Below are positions 1 through 5,814 of a DNA stretch of 37,098 nucleotides, piece by piece. Below the pieces are notes generated by a model, which worked only from the letters and a program-made list of their open reading frames with translations, was not told where the DNA came from and did no database searches. Position 1 is the first letter of the stretch. Each line of letters opens with the position of its first letter. A program made the position numbers and the translations under genes. The stretch is from a virus, in the IMG/VR virus record IMGVR_UViG_3300017963_000154, positions 1-37,098 of that record, one strand, 5' to 3'.

Positions 1-123
1 AGTAGGTCCTAATGGCACTGTTGCTCTCGCTAGATTATTATATCTACGATAACGAACAGTTGTACCACTTCTATAAGGAAGCCTTTTTTTCATAGCCATT
101 TTATTATGGATAAGTAAAGGCTC
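1..123. repeat. Terminal direct repeat, left copy
   Basis: Bases 1-123 are identical to 36976-37098. Since the major capsid reading frame is continuous across the join, this is best read as assembly overlap of a circular or circularly permuted molecule, giving a unit length of 36,975 bp. A true short terminal repeat on the virion DNA is possible but less likely, because it would sit inside the major capsid gene. Confidence 0.95.
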
Positions 124-198
124 AGGACGAGACAATAACACATCATCAAACCATTGTTGCACCGGAGGCGGAAGTAAAGTTGTTGTTGTAATTGACAT
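1..198 (-). CDS. Major capsid protein, N4-gp56 family (5' part, continues across the circular join)
   Basis: This is the N-terminal part of the major capsid protein. The ATG at 198 has a GGAG Shine-Dalgarno site 7 bases upstream. The frame runs off base 1 and continues, through the terminal overlap, into 36975-36223. The whole protein is 316 residues (33 residues before the internal Met that opens the right-hand piece). It starts MSITTTTLLPPPVQQWF and has the stretch LLIHNKMAMKKRLPYRSG, typical of the N4-gp56 capsid family, whose members build the icosahedral shell. It lies 13 bp after the scaffold gene, the usual scaffold-capsid order. Seen directly: frame continuity and motifs. Known of the family: capsid role. 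Confidence 0.9.
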   Translation of the reverse strand, partial: MSITTTTLLPPPVQQWFDDVLLSRPEPLLIHNKMAMKKRLPYRSGTTVRYRRYNNLARATVPLGPT

Positions 199-211
199 TT
201 TTTACTCCAGT

Positions 212-907
212 TTAACGCCGCGAAGCATACTCTTCTGCTAGTTTCCTTATTTCAGCCGCTCGGTCAGGAGTCATTCTTGCATAATTTTTAGCTTCATTAA
301 GTGGAGACGTAGTTCCAACAGACGAAGAACTCATAGGCTTTTTCACGTTTTCCAAAGCTTTCTTTGCATCATCAGACACGTTTTTCGAAGCAACCTGTCT
401 TTGATACATAGTAGAAGACTTCACAAGTTGATAAGCCGTTAACCGAGGATTAGGACTAGCTAAAATCGCCGCTTCAGCAGCAGGATTTTCTTTCACGTAA
501 TCATCAACTAATTTAATGACATCGTTGTAGTCGCTAAATTGAGAAGGAACTTGATCAATCGCTTGTTTCCTCGAAGATTCTTGGTAGATCTCAGATGCGT
601 ATCTTTTCGCCATTGATGCGACTAATTTTTTCGTGTCGCCGACAGTTACTATGTCTTCGTCCGAAAGATTTGCAAATGGATCTTCTTCTTCTTTCGCAGG
701 CTTTTCACGACTCATTAGTTTTTCTTCCAATTCAGCAATTTTTTGTTTTTGATGCTGCATAATATCACGAACTTCTCGCCAGTTTTTATCTTCTGACTTT
801 GGCCGTTCATCAGTAGATTCAACTGTACGATTTTCTCGTACATCTGAAGCATCTGCGCCCTCTTGTGGTTGAACGACTTCCTCTACGTTCTTCTTTTCCT
901 CAGGCAT
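212..907 (-). CDS. Capsid scaffolding protein
   Basis: This is a 231-residue, highly charged protein with an acidic N-terminus, a predicted coiled coil around residues 43-70 and a basic C-terminal helix (AEIRKLAEEYASRR). These are the usual traits of phage scaffolding proteins, in which the C-terminal helix binds the coat protein. Its place, directly before the major capsid gene with a 13-bp gap, supports the role. The start at 907 has a strong AAGGAG site. The 104 bases upstream (908-1011) hold no gene; a weak leftward promoter (TTGTAT with TATATG) may lie there. There is no sequence identity evidence beyond composition and context. Confidence 0.75.
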   Translation of the reverse strand: MPEEKKNVEEVVQPQEGADASDVRENRTVESTDERPKSEDKNWREVRDIMQHQKQKIAELEEKLMSREKPAKEEEDPFANLSDEDIVTVGDTKKLVASMAKRYASEIYQESSRKQAIDQVPSQFSDYNDVIKLVDDYVKENPAAEAAILASPNPRLTAYQLVKSSTMYQRQVASKNVSDDAKKALENVKKPMSSSSVGTTSPLNEAKNYARMTPDRAAEIRKLAEEYASRR

Positions 908-1011
908 TTATTCTCCTTTAGCGCGGGGATACGCCAATACACCCATATAGTTATTTAGTATTAAATACAAAATTTAATTATATATTAAGATATTTTTAAG
1001 TTTTGAAGATT

Positions 1012-1449
1012 TTAATTTTCCAGATCTTCTGCTTTCTTTTTTAATCTTCCATCAATAAATTCTTCGATCCATTCAATTAAAAGAGAATCAAAGCCTTCTT
1101 TATGCATCAACATAACATAAGCTGTTTCTTTGTTGGGAAGGCACCAATGAATAAGAAGCTCATCAGTCTCATTATTATAAGAATAGACGCATTGACGCCA
1201 TTCAGGATAAGGAATTGTTTTTCTGACAATCCATTTAGTTCTGACTACTTGCTCTGAAAATATTTCTTTATGCGCGAAAATAACGATGTAATATTTTTTA
1301 GCATAATTTTTATGCTCTTCAATAATTTTTTCGATCCGTTGATTAAAAGCTTTACCCCATTCAAGAGTAACTTCGCGGCATTCTGGGTTTTCTTCAGGCT
1401 TTTTGTTTTTTTCGATGATTTCTTCACCGACTGTTTTCCTTTTTTCCAT
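1012..1449 (-). CDS. Conserved hypothetical phage protein of the portal-scaffold interval
   Basis: A 145-residue soluble protein with no membrane segment. The N-terminal third is a charged helix (residues 1-48); the rest looks alpha/beta with many aromatic residues (YYIVIFAHKE, IVRKTIPYPEWRQCVYSYN, ELLIHWCLPNKE). The KE...(I/V)VRKT.P.P...W-LP pattern resembles a family of unknown function often found near the portal and capsid genes of short-tailed marine-type phages; this is from memory of the pattern, not a search. Start at 1449 with an AGG site close upstream. No function is assigned. It may act in head assembly, given its place. Confidence 0.7.
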   Translation of the reverse strand: MEKRKTVGEEIIEKNKKPEENPECREVTLEWGKAFNQRIEKIIEEHKNYAKKYYIVIFAHKEIFSEQVVRTKWIVRKTIPYPEWRQCVYSYNNETDELLIHWCLPNKETAYVMLMHKEGFDSLLIEWIEEFIDGRLKKKAEDLEN

Positions 1450-1465
1450 TTTCCTACTAATAAAA

Positions 1466-1558
1466 TTAGTAATTAAGACGAAAATTAATAACTAAGGCGG
1501 GCGAAGACGCTAGCTTTTCTTCTACTATCCCTCATAAAAATGCGAGACAGATTCCGCC
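1466..1558 (-). other. Structured intergenic element (hairpin plus possible three-way junction)
   Basis: In the gap 1450-1564 an 11-bp inverted repeat with one mismatch (1466-1476 with 1485-1495, 8-base loop) adjoins a GGCGG/CCGCC closing stem (1496-1500 with 1554-1558). That stem encloses two small stems: GAAGA/TCTTC (1503-1507 with 1518-1522) and CTCAT/ATGCGAG (1531-1546). On the leftward transcript it would be the 5' leader of the 145-residue gene. It could be a terminator/attenuator or a structured leader. The pairings are read by eye; no known riboswitch class was recognised. Confidence 0.45.
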
Positions 1559-1564
1559 AGTTTA

Positions 1565-1825
1565 TTATCTTTGAGGTAGAATTGAAGAGCTTATTTTCCT
1601 TGCATCTTCTCTATCTACTTCTTCTTTCGCTCTACGATAATCCATAGAACCATTACTTTGTTGTCTCATTGGAGCATCTTTCATTAATCCCCAATCTTCA
1701 ACATGAGTTTCAGCAGTTTTGCTTTTATTAAACTCACCGTAATGTTCTTCACCTCTTTCAACCATCCGAGATTTATTTCTGTCGTATTCTTTAACAGACT
1801 CTCGGTATTCTTTTCGTCTTGCCAT
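1565..1825 (-). CDS. Small basic hypothetical phage protein
   Basis: An 86-residue, very charged protein starting MARRKEYRESVKEYDRN. I chose the ATG at 1825 because an AGGAGG site sits 9 bases upstream; a longer frame from a TTG at 1855 has no such site. The high content of Arg, Lys and Glu suggests a mostly helical or disordered protein that could bind nucleic acid or capsid, but no domain is recognised. It is part of the string of small late genes between portal and scaffold. Confidence 0.65.
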   Translation of the reverse strand: MARRKEYRESVKEYDRNKSRMVERGEEHYGEFNKSKTAETHVEDWGLMKDAPMRQQSNGSMDYRRAKEEVDREDARKISSSILPQR

Positions 1826-1890
1826 ACCTCTCGTCCTCCTATTTTGTTGTTTCAACGAGTTAGTAAGAAAAGCTTAATAACTCTTCTTAC

Positions 1891-2079
1891 TTATTTTTTC
1901 TTTTTGGCAGCCATCTTTTTTAATGTGACGGCTAACCGAGCTCTTTTACCTAATTTTCCTTTTGCTTTCGCTGCTTTTTTCAGCTTTCCCATCGGAATAT
2001 TTTTCTTTTCGGGTATTCCCATTTGTTTAGATAAAGCACCAGGCTTTTTAATTGCTGCCTGAATCCATTTTTTAGCCAT
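1891..2079 (-). CDS. Small Lys-rich conserved phage protein
   Basis: A 62-residue, strongly basic protein. The pattern MAKKWIQ.AIKKPGAL followed by KLKKAAKAKGKLGKRARLAVTLKK is familiar from short proteins in late gene clusters of short-tailed phages, where the KKPGAL and GKLG.RARLA..L blocks recur. The function is unknown; the charge suggests DNA or capsid binding. The start at 2079 has an AGGAAGGA site. It lies between two other small late genes on the same strand. Confidence 0.7.
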   Translation of the reverse strand: MAKKWIQAAIKKPGALSKQMGIPEKKNIPMGKLKKAAKAKGKLGKRARLAVTLKKMAAKKKK

Positions 2080-2090
2080 TTTCTTCCTTC

Positions 2091-2303
2091 CTATGGAATT
2101 TCATCCATTTTTGATTCCCATATAAAATTATAGAGTTTTTCTACTATCTTCTCTTTGTCATCTTCACAATAACCTTTCTCTATTGTACGAATATATTCTC
2201 GGATGTCCCAAAGAGCAGAATGCATACTTGCTGCATTCTCGAATAATTTTCTTTCATCTATTGAATCAGAGTCTGAAGTGTCAAATTCATATATTATTTT
2301 CAT
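2091..2303 (-). CDS. Small acidic conserved phage protein
   Basis: A 70-residue acidic protein (MKIIYEFDTSDSDS...). The pattern of a short beta strand (IIYEF), an acidic turn, then helices with HSALWDIREYIR resembles a small phage family of unknown function. The start at 2303 has an AGAGG site, and the gene begins 1 bp after the stop of the upstream gene, so translation may be coupled. Confidence 0.65.
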   Translation of the reverse strand: MKIIYEFDTSDSDSIDERKLFENAASMHSALWDIREYIRTIEKGYCEDDKEKIVEKLYNFIWESKMDEIP

Positions 2304-2304
2304 C

Positions 2305-2523
2305 TTATTCCTCTGGAGGATTAGGAAGTTCTATCCAATGAGTTACGTTTTTATAATCATCGGCATATGTATTGGCAAAACAATAACTATCTATGAAATC
2401 TTCAGTTTCTCCTAGATTCATAAGGTAATCAACTCTAAATGTCTTGTCGTGAGAACAATAAGTTAAAACAGGCTCTCCTTCTGGGGGTAATTCATCACGA
2501 ATATTCTTCCATTTGTTTTTCAT
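2305..2523 (-). CDS. DUF551-like small protein
   Basis: A 72-residue protein with the DUF551 pattern: KWKNIRDELPPEGEPVL at the N-terminus and VTHWIELPNPPEE at the C-terminus. DUF551 proteins are common in phages and have no settled function. The start is set at 2523 (MKNKW) because a GAAGGA site lies just upstream and it follows the stop of the upstream gene by one base. The longer frame to 2628 would overlap that gene by about 100 bp and has no good ribosome site. Confidence 0.7.
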   Translation of the reverse strand: MKNKWKNIRDELPPEGEPVLTYCSHDKTFRVDYLMNLGETEDFIDSYCFANTYADDYKNVTHWIELPNPPEE

Positions 2524-2524
2524 T

Positions 2525-2707
2525 TTATCCTTCATATCTTTGGATTTCTTTAGCACTTGCATATCTCCATCTGCTAAATCCATCATAAGTATCGCCTTCA
2601 TGGACATGACGATAGTAATAGTTGCCACAAATACAATCTTTAACTTCCATCATGATTTTATCGTCTGCTTGAGGCATTTCTTCTGAAAATTTCTTCCATT
2701 CACTCAT
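2525..2707 (-). CDS. Small DUF551-like hypothetical protein
   Basis: A 60-residue protein starting MSEWKKFSEEMPQADDKI and ending WRYASAKEIQRYEG. The W-K-x-F...MP...D..I opening and the WRYA ending resemble the DUF551-type proteins that often sit in pairs in phages, and it does neighbour one. The ATG at 2707 overlaps the TGA of the upstream lipoprotein gene (ATGA), and a GGAG site is present 9 bases upstream. The function is unknown. Confidence 0.65.
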   Translation of the reverse strand: MSEWKKFSEEMPQADDKIMMEVKDCICGNYYYRHVHEGDTYDGFSRWRYASAKEIQRYEG

Positions 2708-2877
2708 TTTTCTGGACTCCTTGCTGTAAAATCTATATCTAATCCTGTTAAATCTTCTATTTTTTCTTCAACAAACTCTTCTACAGGATTATCATCTGGA
2801 TATTTCCAATAAGAATCTTTTTTAAAAATTTCACATGAAATGAACAATAAAAAAATTAATATCCATAATTTATTCAT
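2704..2877 (-). CDS. Small putative lipoprotein
   Basis: A 57-residue protein with a signal sequence MNKLWILIFLLFISC: a basic start, about 10 hydrophobic residues, and a lipobox-like LFIS-C with Cys15 as the likely lipid-modified residue. The mature part has the pattern SYWKYPDDNPVEEFVEE.IEDLTGLDIDFT..SPE, which recurs in short lipoproteins of phage late clusters. Both ends overlap neighbours by ATGA, so it is translated as part of a coupled chain. An outer spanin role in lysis is possible but unproven; no inner spanin partner was recognised. Confidence 0.7.
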   Translation of the reverse strand: MNKLWILIFLLFISCEIFKKDSYWKYPDDNPVEEFVEEKIEDLTGLDIDFTARSPEK

Positions 2878-3314
2878 GGGCTTCTTCCTTCTAATGTCTC
2901 TAAATATTCAAAAGCTTTAATAGTCACTTCAGAGATCTTCTTATTTAAGTCTTTTATTTGTTTAACGCTTAAAGGAGTAGATAGATCAAAGAAATTAGCT
3001 CCGCTGTCTGTAATTAAATTAGCTAAAATCCCATTAACAAAAATATCTAATCTGCCTTTGTCGTTAAAAAGTTCTGGATAATGATCTCTTACTATTAATT
3101 TTAGTCTTGTCCTCAAAAATCCCGTTATTCTAAGTGTCGTTTTTTCTATTTCATCTCCTCTTGTCGCTTTTCTTTTGTCAAACTTCTCTATGTTATTGCG
3201 ACTATTTACATATGCAAAATGTTTATCTCTTAACGGAGAAACGCAGCAACAACAATTACAAGCATTTTCAAAATCAAAATAAATATCTCTTACTTGAACT
3301 TTTATCGGTGTCAT
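2874..3314 (-). CDS. Hypothetical late protein with a cysteine cluster
   Basis: A 146-residue soluble protein. Residues 18-24 read ACNCCCC, five cysteines in six positions, which could bind a metal or form disulphides. The remainder (about 50-146) is mostly helical and charged. It resembles no family I can name. The start at 3314 overlaps the stop of the 42-residue gene upstream (ATGA), and its own stop overlaps the lipoprotein start, so it sits in a translationally coupled chain. The Shine-Dalgarno site is weak (purine-rich AAAAAGAAAA). Confidence 0.6.
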   Translation of the reverse strand: MTPIKVQVRDIYFDFENACNCCCCVSPLRDKHFAYVNSRNNIEKFDKRKATRGDEIEKTTLRITGFLRTRLKLIVRDHYPELFNDKGRLDIFVNGILANLITDSGANFFDLSTPLSVKQIKDLNKKISEVTIKAFEYLETLEGRSP

Positions 3315-3439
3315 TTTTTCTTTTTATTTTTTAAATGTTTCAAAAGTTTTTTATCTTCTTTTTTCTCTTTTTCAAACATTTTCATGTCTTCTTTTAGATG
3401 TTTTTTAACTTTTGCACACATTCCTTTTTTCTTTTGCAT
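3311..3439 (-). CDS. 42-residue Lys-rich small protein
   Basis: A tiny basic protein starting MQKKKGMCAKVKKHLKEDMK and ending in a Lys tail. An AGAGGA site precedes the ATG at 3439, and its TGA overlaps the next ATG, so it is very likely translated. The C..VK.HL.ED...F.KE..ED..L.K pattern recurs in short proteins next to phage portal genes. The function is unknown. It lies 9 bp from the end of the portal gene. Confidence 0.65.
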   Translation of the reverse strand: MQKKKGMCAKVKKHLKEDMKMFEKEKKEDKKLLKHLKNKKKK

Positions 3440-3448
3440 CTTATCCTC

Positions 3449-5479
3449 TTATTTTAAAGATTGAACTGGAGTTTTAGGTTTTTCTAAACTCTCGGCTTTT
3501 ACTTCTTCTTGCTTTCTTAATCCTTCTACTATTTCTAGAAGCTGTTTTAAGTAATTTAGATCCATACCCGCTAATTCTTTTGCAGCTTTTATTTTATCGA
3601 GATTACCCATTTCTAAGTCTTTAATAGCTTCAGCTCTTCTTTCTTCAGCTAGAGCTCTATTTTCTTCTACTCTTGATACTCTTTCAATTCCAAGTCCTTG
3701 ATCAGCTTGAGCCCTTGCGTTTGCTAAATTAATTCTAGATCCAATTTCTTGCATTTGCAATTGTTCTTGCTGCTGTTGCATTTGTTGCGCTTGTTGCTGT
3801 TGCTGTTCTAATGATTGAATGAGATCTTTTTTGTTTTGAAGCGGAGCATTTTTAATTAATATTTCTGGAGGAATAGGCAAGCCTGCTTGATGCATTTCCC
3901 AGAGCTGTCTAAATTCCATCATTTGTTGTGTTGGTGTCAATGCTCCATCTATTACTTGACAGTCAAACTTTAAGAAATCTTTATTCTTTATAATAGGAGA
4001 AGGCTCTTCGTTAAGAATTCTTCGTATTTTGCCTTCAGAGAAATTTGCTTGGATTAATTTTAAGAAAAGAGTTCCCATTACCTTTTGAGAAAAATCAAGA
4101 TTATCAAATAAAGGCTGCAATGTAGTAAGCCCAGCTCCTTGTCTAAGCATAGAAAGAACGCCAGCTTTATCATCGTCAGCAGCTCCAAGAAGCTCTTCAT
4201 TCACTCCTGATATCTTCATCATGTCTGATTGCAATTTCTCTATTTCTTGAAACCAAGATGTTGGGATTTGAGGAGGCAAAATCTCTTGAACTTCATCTAA
4301 ACTATGCCCTTTTTTAATAGGAAGAGAACGACCTGCTCCAGAAAGAAACGCATCTTCAGGATCTACTAATGCATCTTCAATATATTTTATTCCTCTAGAG
4401 ATACCTGCTTCTAAATACTCCATATTGAGGCGCATTCTTCGGTTATAAGACCATTGAGCATCTCTTAAATCTCTTACAATCCCCTGAATGCGAGAATGAA
4501 AATAAGGAATATCAGGCTCAAAATATCCAACAATAGGGACAAATGGGTAACAATCTATATTGTAAGGGTTTGAGCCGTGATAGAATACTTTTCCGTTCAC
4601 AACTATAGCTTTTTTAACTGTTGGAACTTGTTTTCTAATTTTTTCAACTTGAGGATATTGAGATAGGAAAAGATCTAAATTCTCTTCTCTTCCTTCCCAA
4701 TCCATTGTTTCGCCTGTTTCTTTATCTAATAAAAGAGTCTTTAGTCTAGTGTCCATATACCAGAATTCATCATAAGGTAATAGACGTCTTGCCCAATAAT
4801 TTAAGCTTTGCGGCATGTAAGGGAATTTGCCATCTCTGTTTCCTTCTTTAGGGAGAGCATCAATTTCATCTTCTCTGCCAGGAAGAAGCGTTTTCATCTG
4901 ATTTTTAGACAACCACTTACGTATCCATATATAGTTACAATCAGAAAGATCTAACTTTTTAAAGAAAGGATCAATTAGAAATGCATTATAAGCAATATTC
5001 GAACATTTAATGTCTCCGTTCACAGGATCAGAAGTATAATCCATATAAACATCAATAAGGTTTAATCCGGCGGTAATTCCTCCTTCAAAGGATTTAGAGA
5101 TACAACTAAAAGCATCAGCTCTTTGCATAGTCCACATCAAAAGATTCGATAATTGATCAGCAGTATTTTGGTCTTGAATTTCTTGAGGAATAACGATTGA
5201 AGTCTTTCTATTCTTTCTCTGATGTCCTGTAATCATATTGCGAATTGTTCTGATCAAATTAAAATTAATCTGATTGCGTTTATAATAGTTGTAATTAGTC
5301 GCTATATAATTATAGATAGCTTCCTGATCACCAGCAGCAAAACGAGTGTCAATATCTCCTTCATACATGAATTGAAGCCATTGAGATGAATTTTGCTCAT
5401 AAACTTCGTTCATATAAGAAATTATTGATGTATCATTGTTTTCATAAAATGGCTGATATTGAGTAGAATCTGATGGCAT
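3449..5479 (-). CDS. Portal protein (P22-like type)
   Basis: A 676-residue portal protein, the dodecameric ring through which DNA enters and leaves the head. Support: length; an N-terminal region typical of podoviral portals (INFNLIRTIRNMITGHQRKNR near residues 71-92); the stem/crown region with SYNRRMRLNMEYLEAG and KISGVNEELLG; and a C-terminal tail with a Gln-rich stretch (555-577) and a long coiled coil (580-655), as in portals with a barrel. It is the first gene after the terminase gap, has an AGGTAAAG ribosome site and its own likely promoter (5541-5513). Confidence 0.88.
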   Translation of the reverse strand: MPSDSTQYQPFYENNDTSIISYMNEVYEQNSSQWLQFMYEGDIDTRFAAGDQEAIYNYIATNYNYYKRNQINFNLIRTIRNMITGHQRKNRKTSIVIPQEIQDQNTADQLSNLLMWTMQRADAFSCISKSFEGGITAGLNLIDVYMDYTSDPVNGDIKCSNIAYNAFLIDPFFKKLDLSDCNYIWIRKWLSKNQMKTLLPGREDEIDALPKEGNRDGKFPYMPQSLNYWARRLLPYDEFWYMDTRLKTLLLDKETGETMDWEGREENLDLFLSQYPQVEKIRKQVPTVKKAIVVNGKVFYHGSNPYNIDCYPFVPIVGYFEPDIPYFHSRIQGIVRDLRDAQWSYNRRMRLNMEYLEAGISRGIKYIEDALVDPEDAFLSGAGRSLPIKKGHSLDEVQEILPPQIPTSWFQEIEKLQSDMMKISGVNEELLGAADDDKAGVLSMLRQGAGLTTLQPLFDNLDFSQKVMGTLFLKLIQANFSEGKIRRILNEEPSPIIKNKDFLKFDCQVIDGALTPTQQMMEFRQLWEMHQAGLPIPPEILIKNAPLQNKKDLIQSLEQQQQQAQQMQQQQEQLQMQEIGSRINLANARAQADQGLGIERVSRVEENRALAEERRAEAIKDLEMGNLDKIKAAKELAGMDLNYLKQLLEIVEGLRKQEEVKAESLEKPKTPVQSLK

Positions 5480-5512
5480 TTCTTTACCTAATTAGTTTGT
5501 TCTTCAAATTTA

Positions 5513-5541
5513 GGTATAAATATTTTATTTAACAACGTCAA
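5513..5541 (-). promoter_or_regulatory. Leftward promoter for the portal operon
   Basis: On the minus strand TTGACG (5541-5536), a 17-base spacer and TATACC (5518-5513) form a sigma70-like promoter about 34 bases before the portal ATG. It would drive portal, small late genes, scaffold and capsid. Confidence 0.55.
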
Positions 5542-5564
5542 TGTTTTTATATAGTCCTTTTTTC

Positions 5565-5592
5565 TTGACAAATTAATCTAAGCCCCAATAAT
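5565..5592 (+). promoter_or_regulatory. Rightward promoter before the GC-rich hairpin
   Basis: TTGACA (5565-5570), a 16-base spacer and AATAAT (5587-5592). Spacing and boxes match the two other rightward promoters of this genome. No coding frame follows, so it may drive a non-coding RNA. A second, weaker candidate (TTGACA at 5679-5684, TAAAAC at 5701-5706) lies downstream. Confidence 0.5.
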
Positions 5593-5814
5593 TAGAAAGC
5601 GCTGTAACGCAGCGAAGCTTGAGCAGCGTAAGCAAGTGCGATCAGCAAGCAAGAAGGCGCTTTCTAAAACAAGAATTCTTGACAACAGACTCTGTTTTTA
5701 TAAAACTAATCATTGATTGCTTAATAAAAGAAAGAGCTTAAGCAATCTCTTCTAAAAGAAGATAAGGGAAAAAAGTGGGAGCAGTAGTAGCGGGATGTTG
5801 CTGCTGCTCTTTTT
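5593..5814 (+). ncRNA. Candidate ~215-nt structured non-coding RNA
   Basis: A rightward transcript from the promoter at 5565-5592 would start near 5599 and end at the terminator at 5779-5814. It contains one long hairpin closed by a 10-bp stem (5593-5602 with 5657-5666) around a GC-rich 54-base loop with smaller self-complementary parts (CGCTG/CAGCG at 5600-5604 and 5610-5614), a perfect 10-bp hairpin and a 6-bp hairpin. No open frame of use is present. The 3' end is convergent with, and touches, the terL stop codon. The class is unknown; a pRNA-like or antisense role is only speculation, and the DNA could instead be a packaging site. Confidence 0.35.
5779..5809. terminator. Bidirectional rho-independent terminator after terL
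   Basis: A 13-bp stem with three G-U pairs (5779-5791 with 5797-5809) and a 5-base loop. It is flanked by T5 on the plus strand (5810-5814) and T6 on the minus strand (5774-5769). It would end leftward terminase transcripts and any rightward transcript from the gap. Confidence 0.75.

Larger units (their letters stand above)
5480..5812. other. Structured intergenic region between portal and terL
   Basis: This 333-base gap contains no convincing gene. It holds a leftward promoter for the portal operon, one strong and one weaker rightward promoter, a GC-rich long hairpin in otherwise AT-rich DNA, two more perfect hairpins (10 bp at 5715-5724 with 5738-5747; 6 bp at 5748-5753 with 5757-5762) and a bidirectional terminator. 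Its place beside terL also makes it a candidate packaging site. Confidence 0.7.

Noticed and set aside
1-123. Genuine short terminal repeat of the virion DNA
   Set aside because: It falls inside the major capsid gene and simply restores its frame, so an assembly overlap of a circular map is the simpler reading. Mapping of virion ends would decide.
1270-1476. Plus-strand frame of 68 codons opposite the 145-residue late gene
   Set aside because: Phe-rich translation of the antisense of a Lys/Glu-rich gene, no ribosome site. The real gene is on the minus strand.
1826-1855. Longer start (TTG at 1855) for the small basic protein
   Set aside because: No ribosome site, rare start codon, while the ATG at 1825 follows AGGAGG.
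2524-2628. Longer start for the DUF551-like gene (107 residues)
   Set aside because: The extra 35 residues overlap the 60-residue gene out of frame and do not fit the DUF551 domain; the ATG at 2523 has a site and fits.
5593-5666. tRNA or tmRNA gene in the GC-rich hairpin
   Set aside because: No T-loop GTTCGAAT-type sequence, no acceptor stem with CCA-type end and no cloverleaf spacing.
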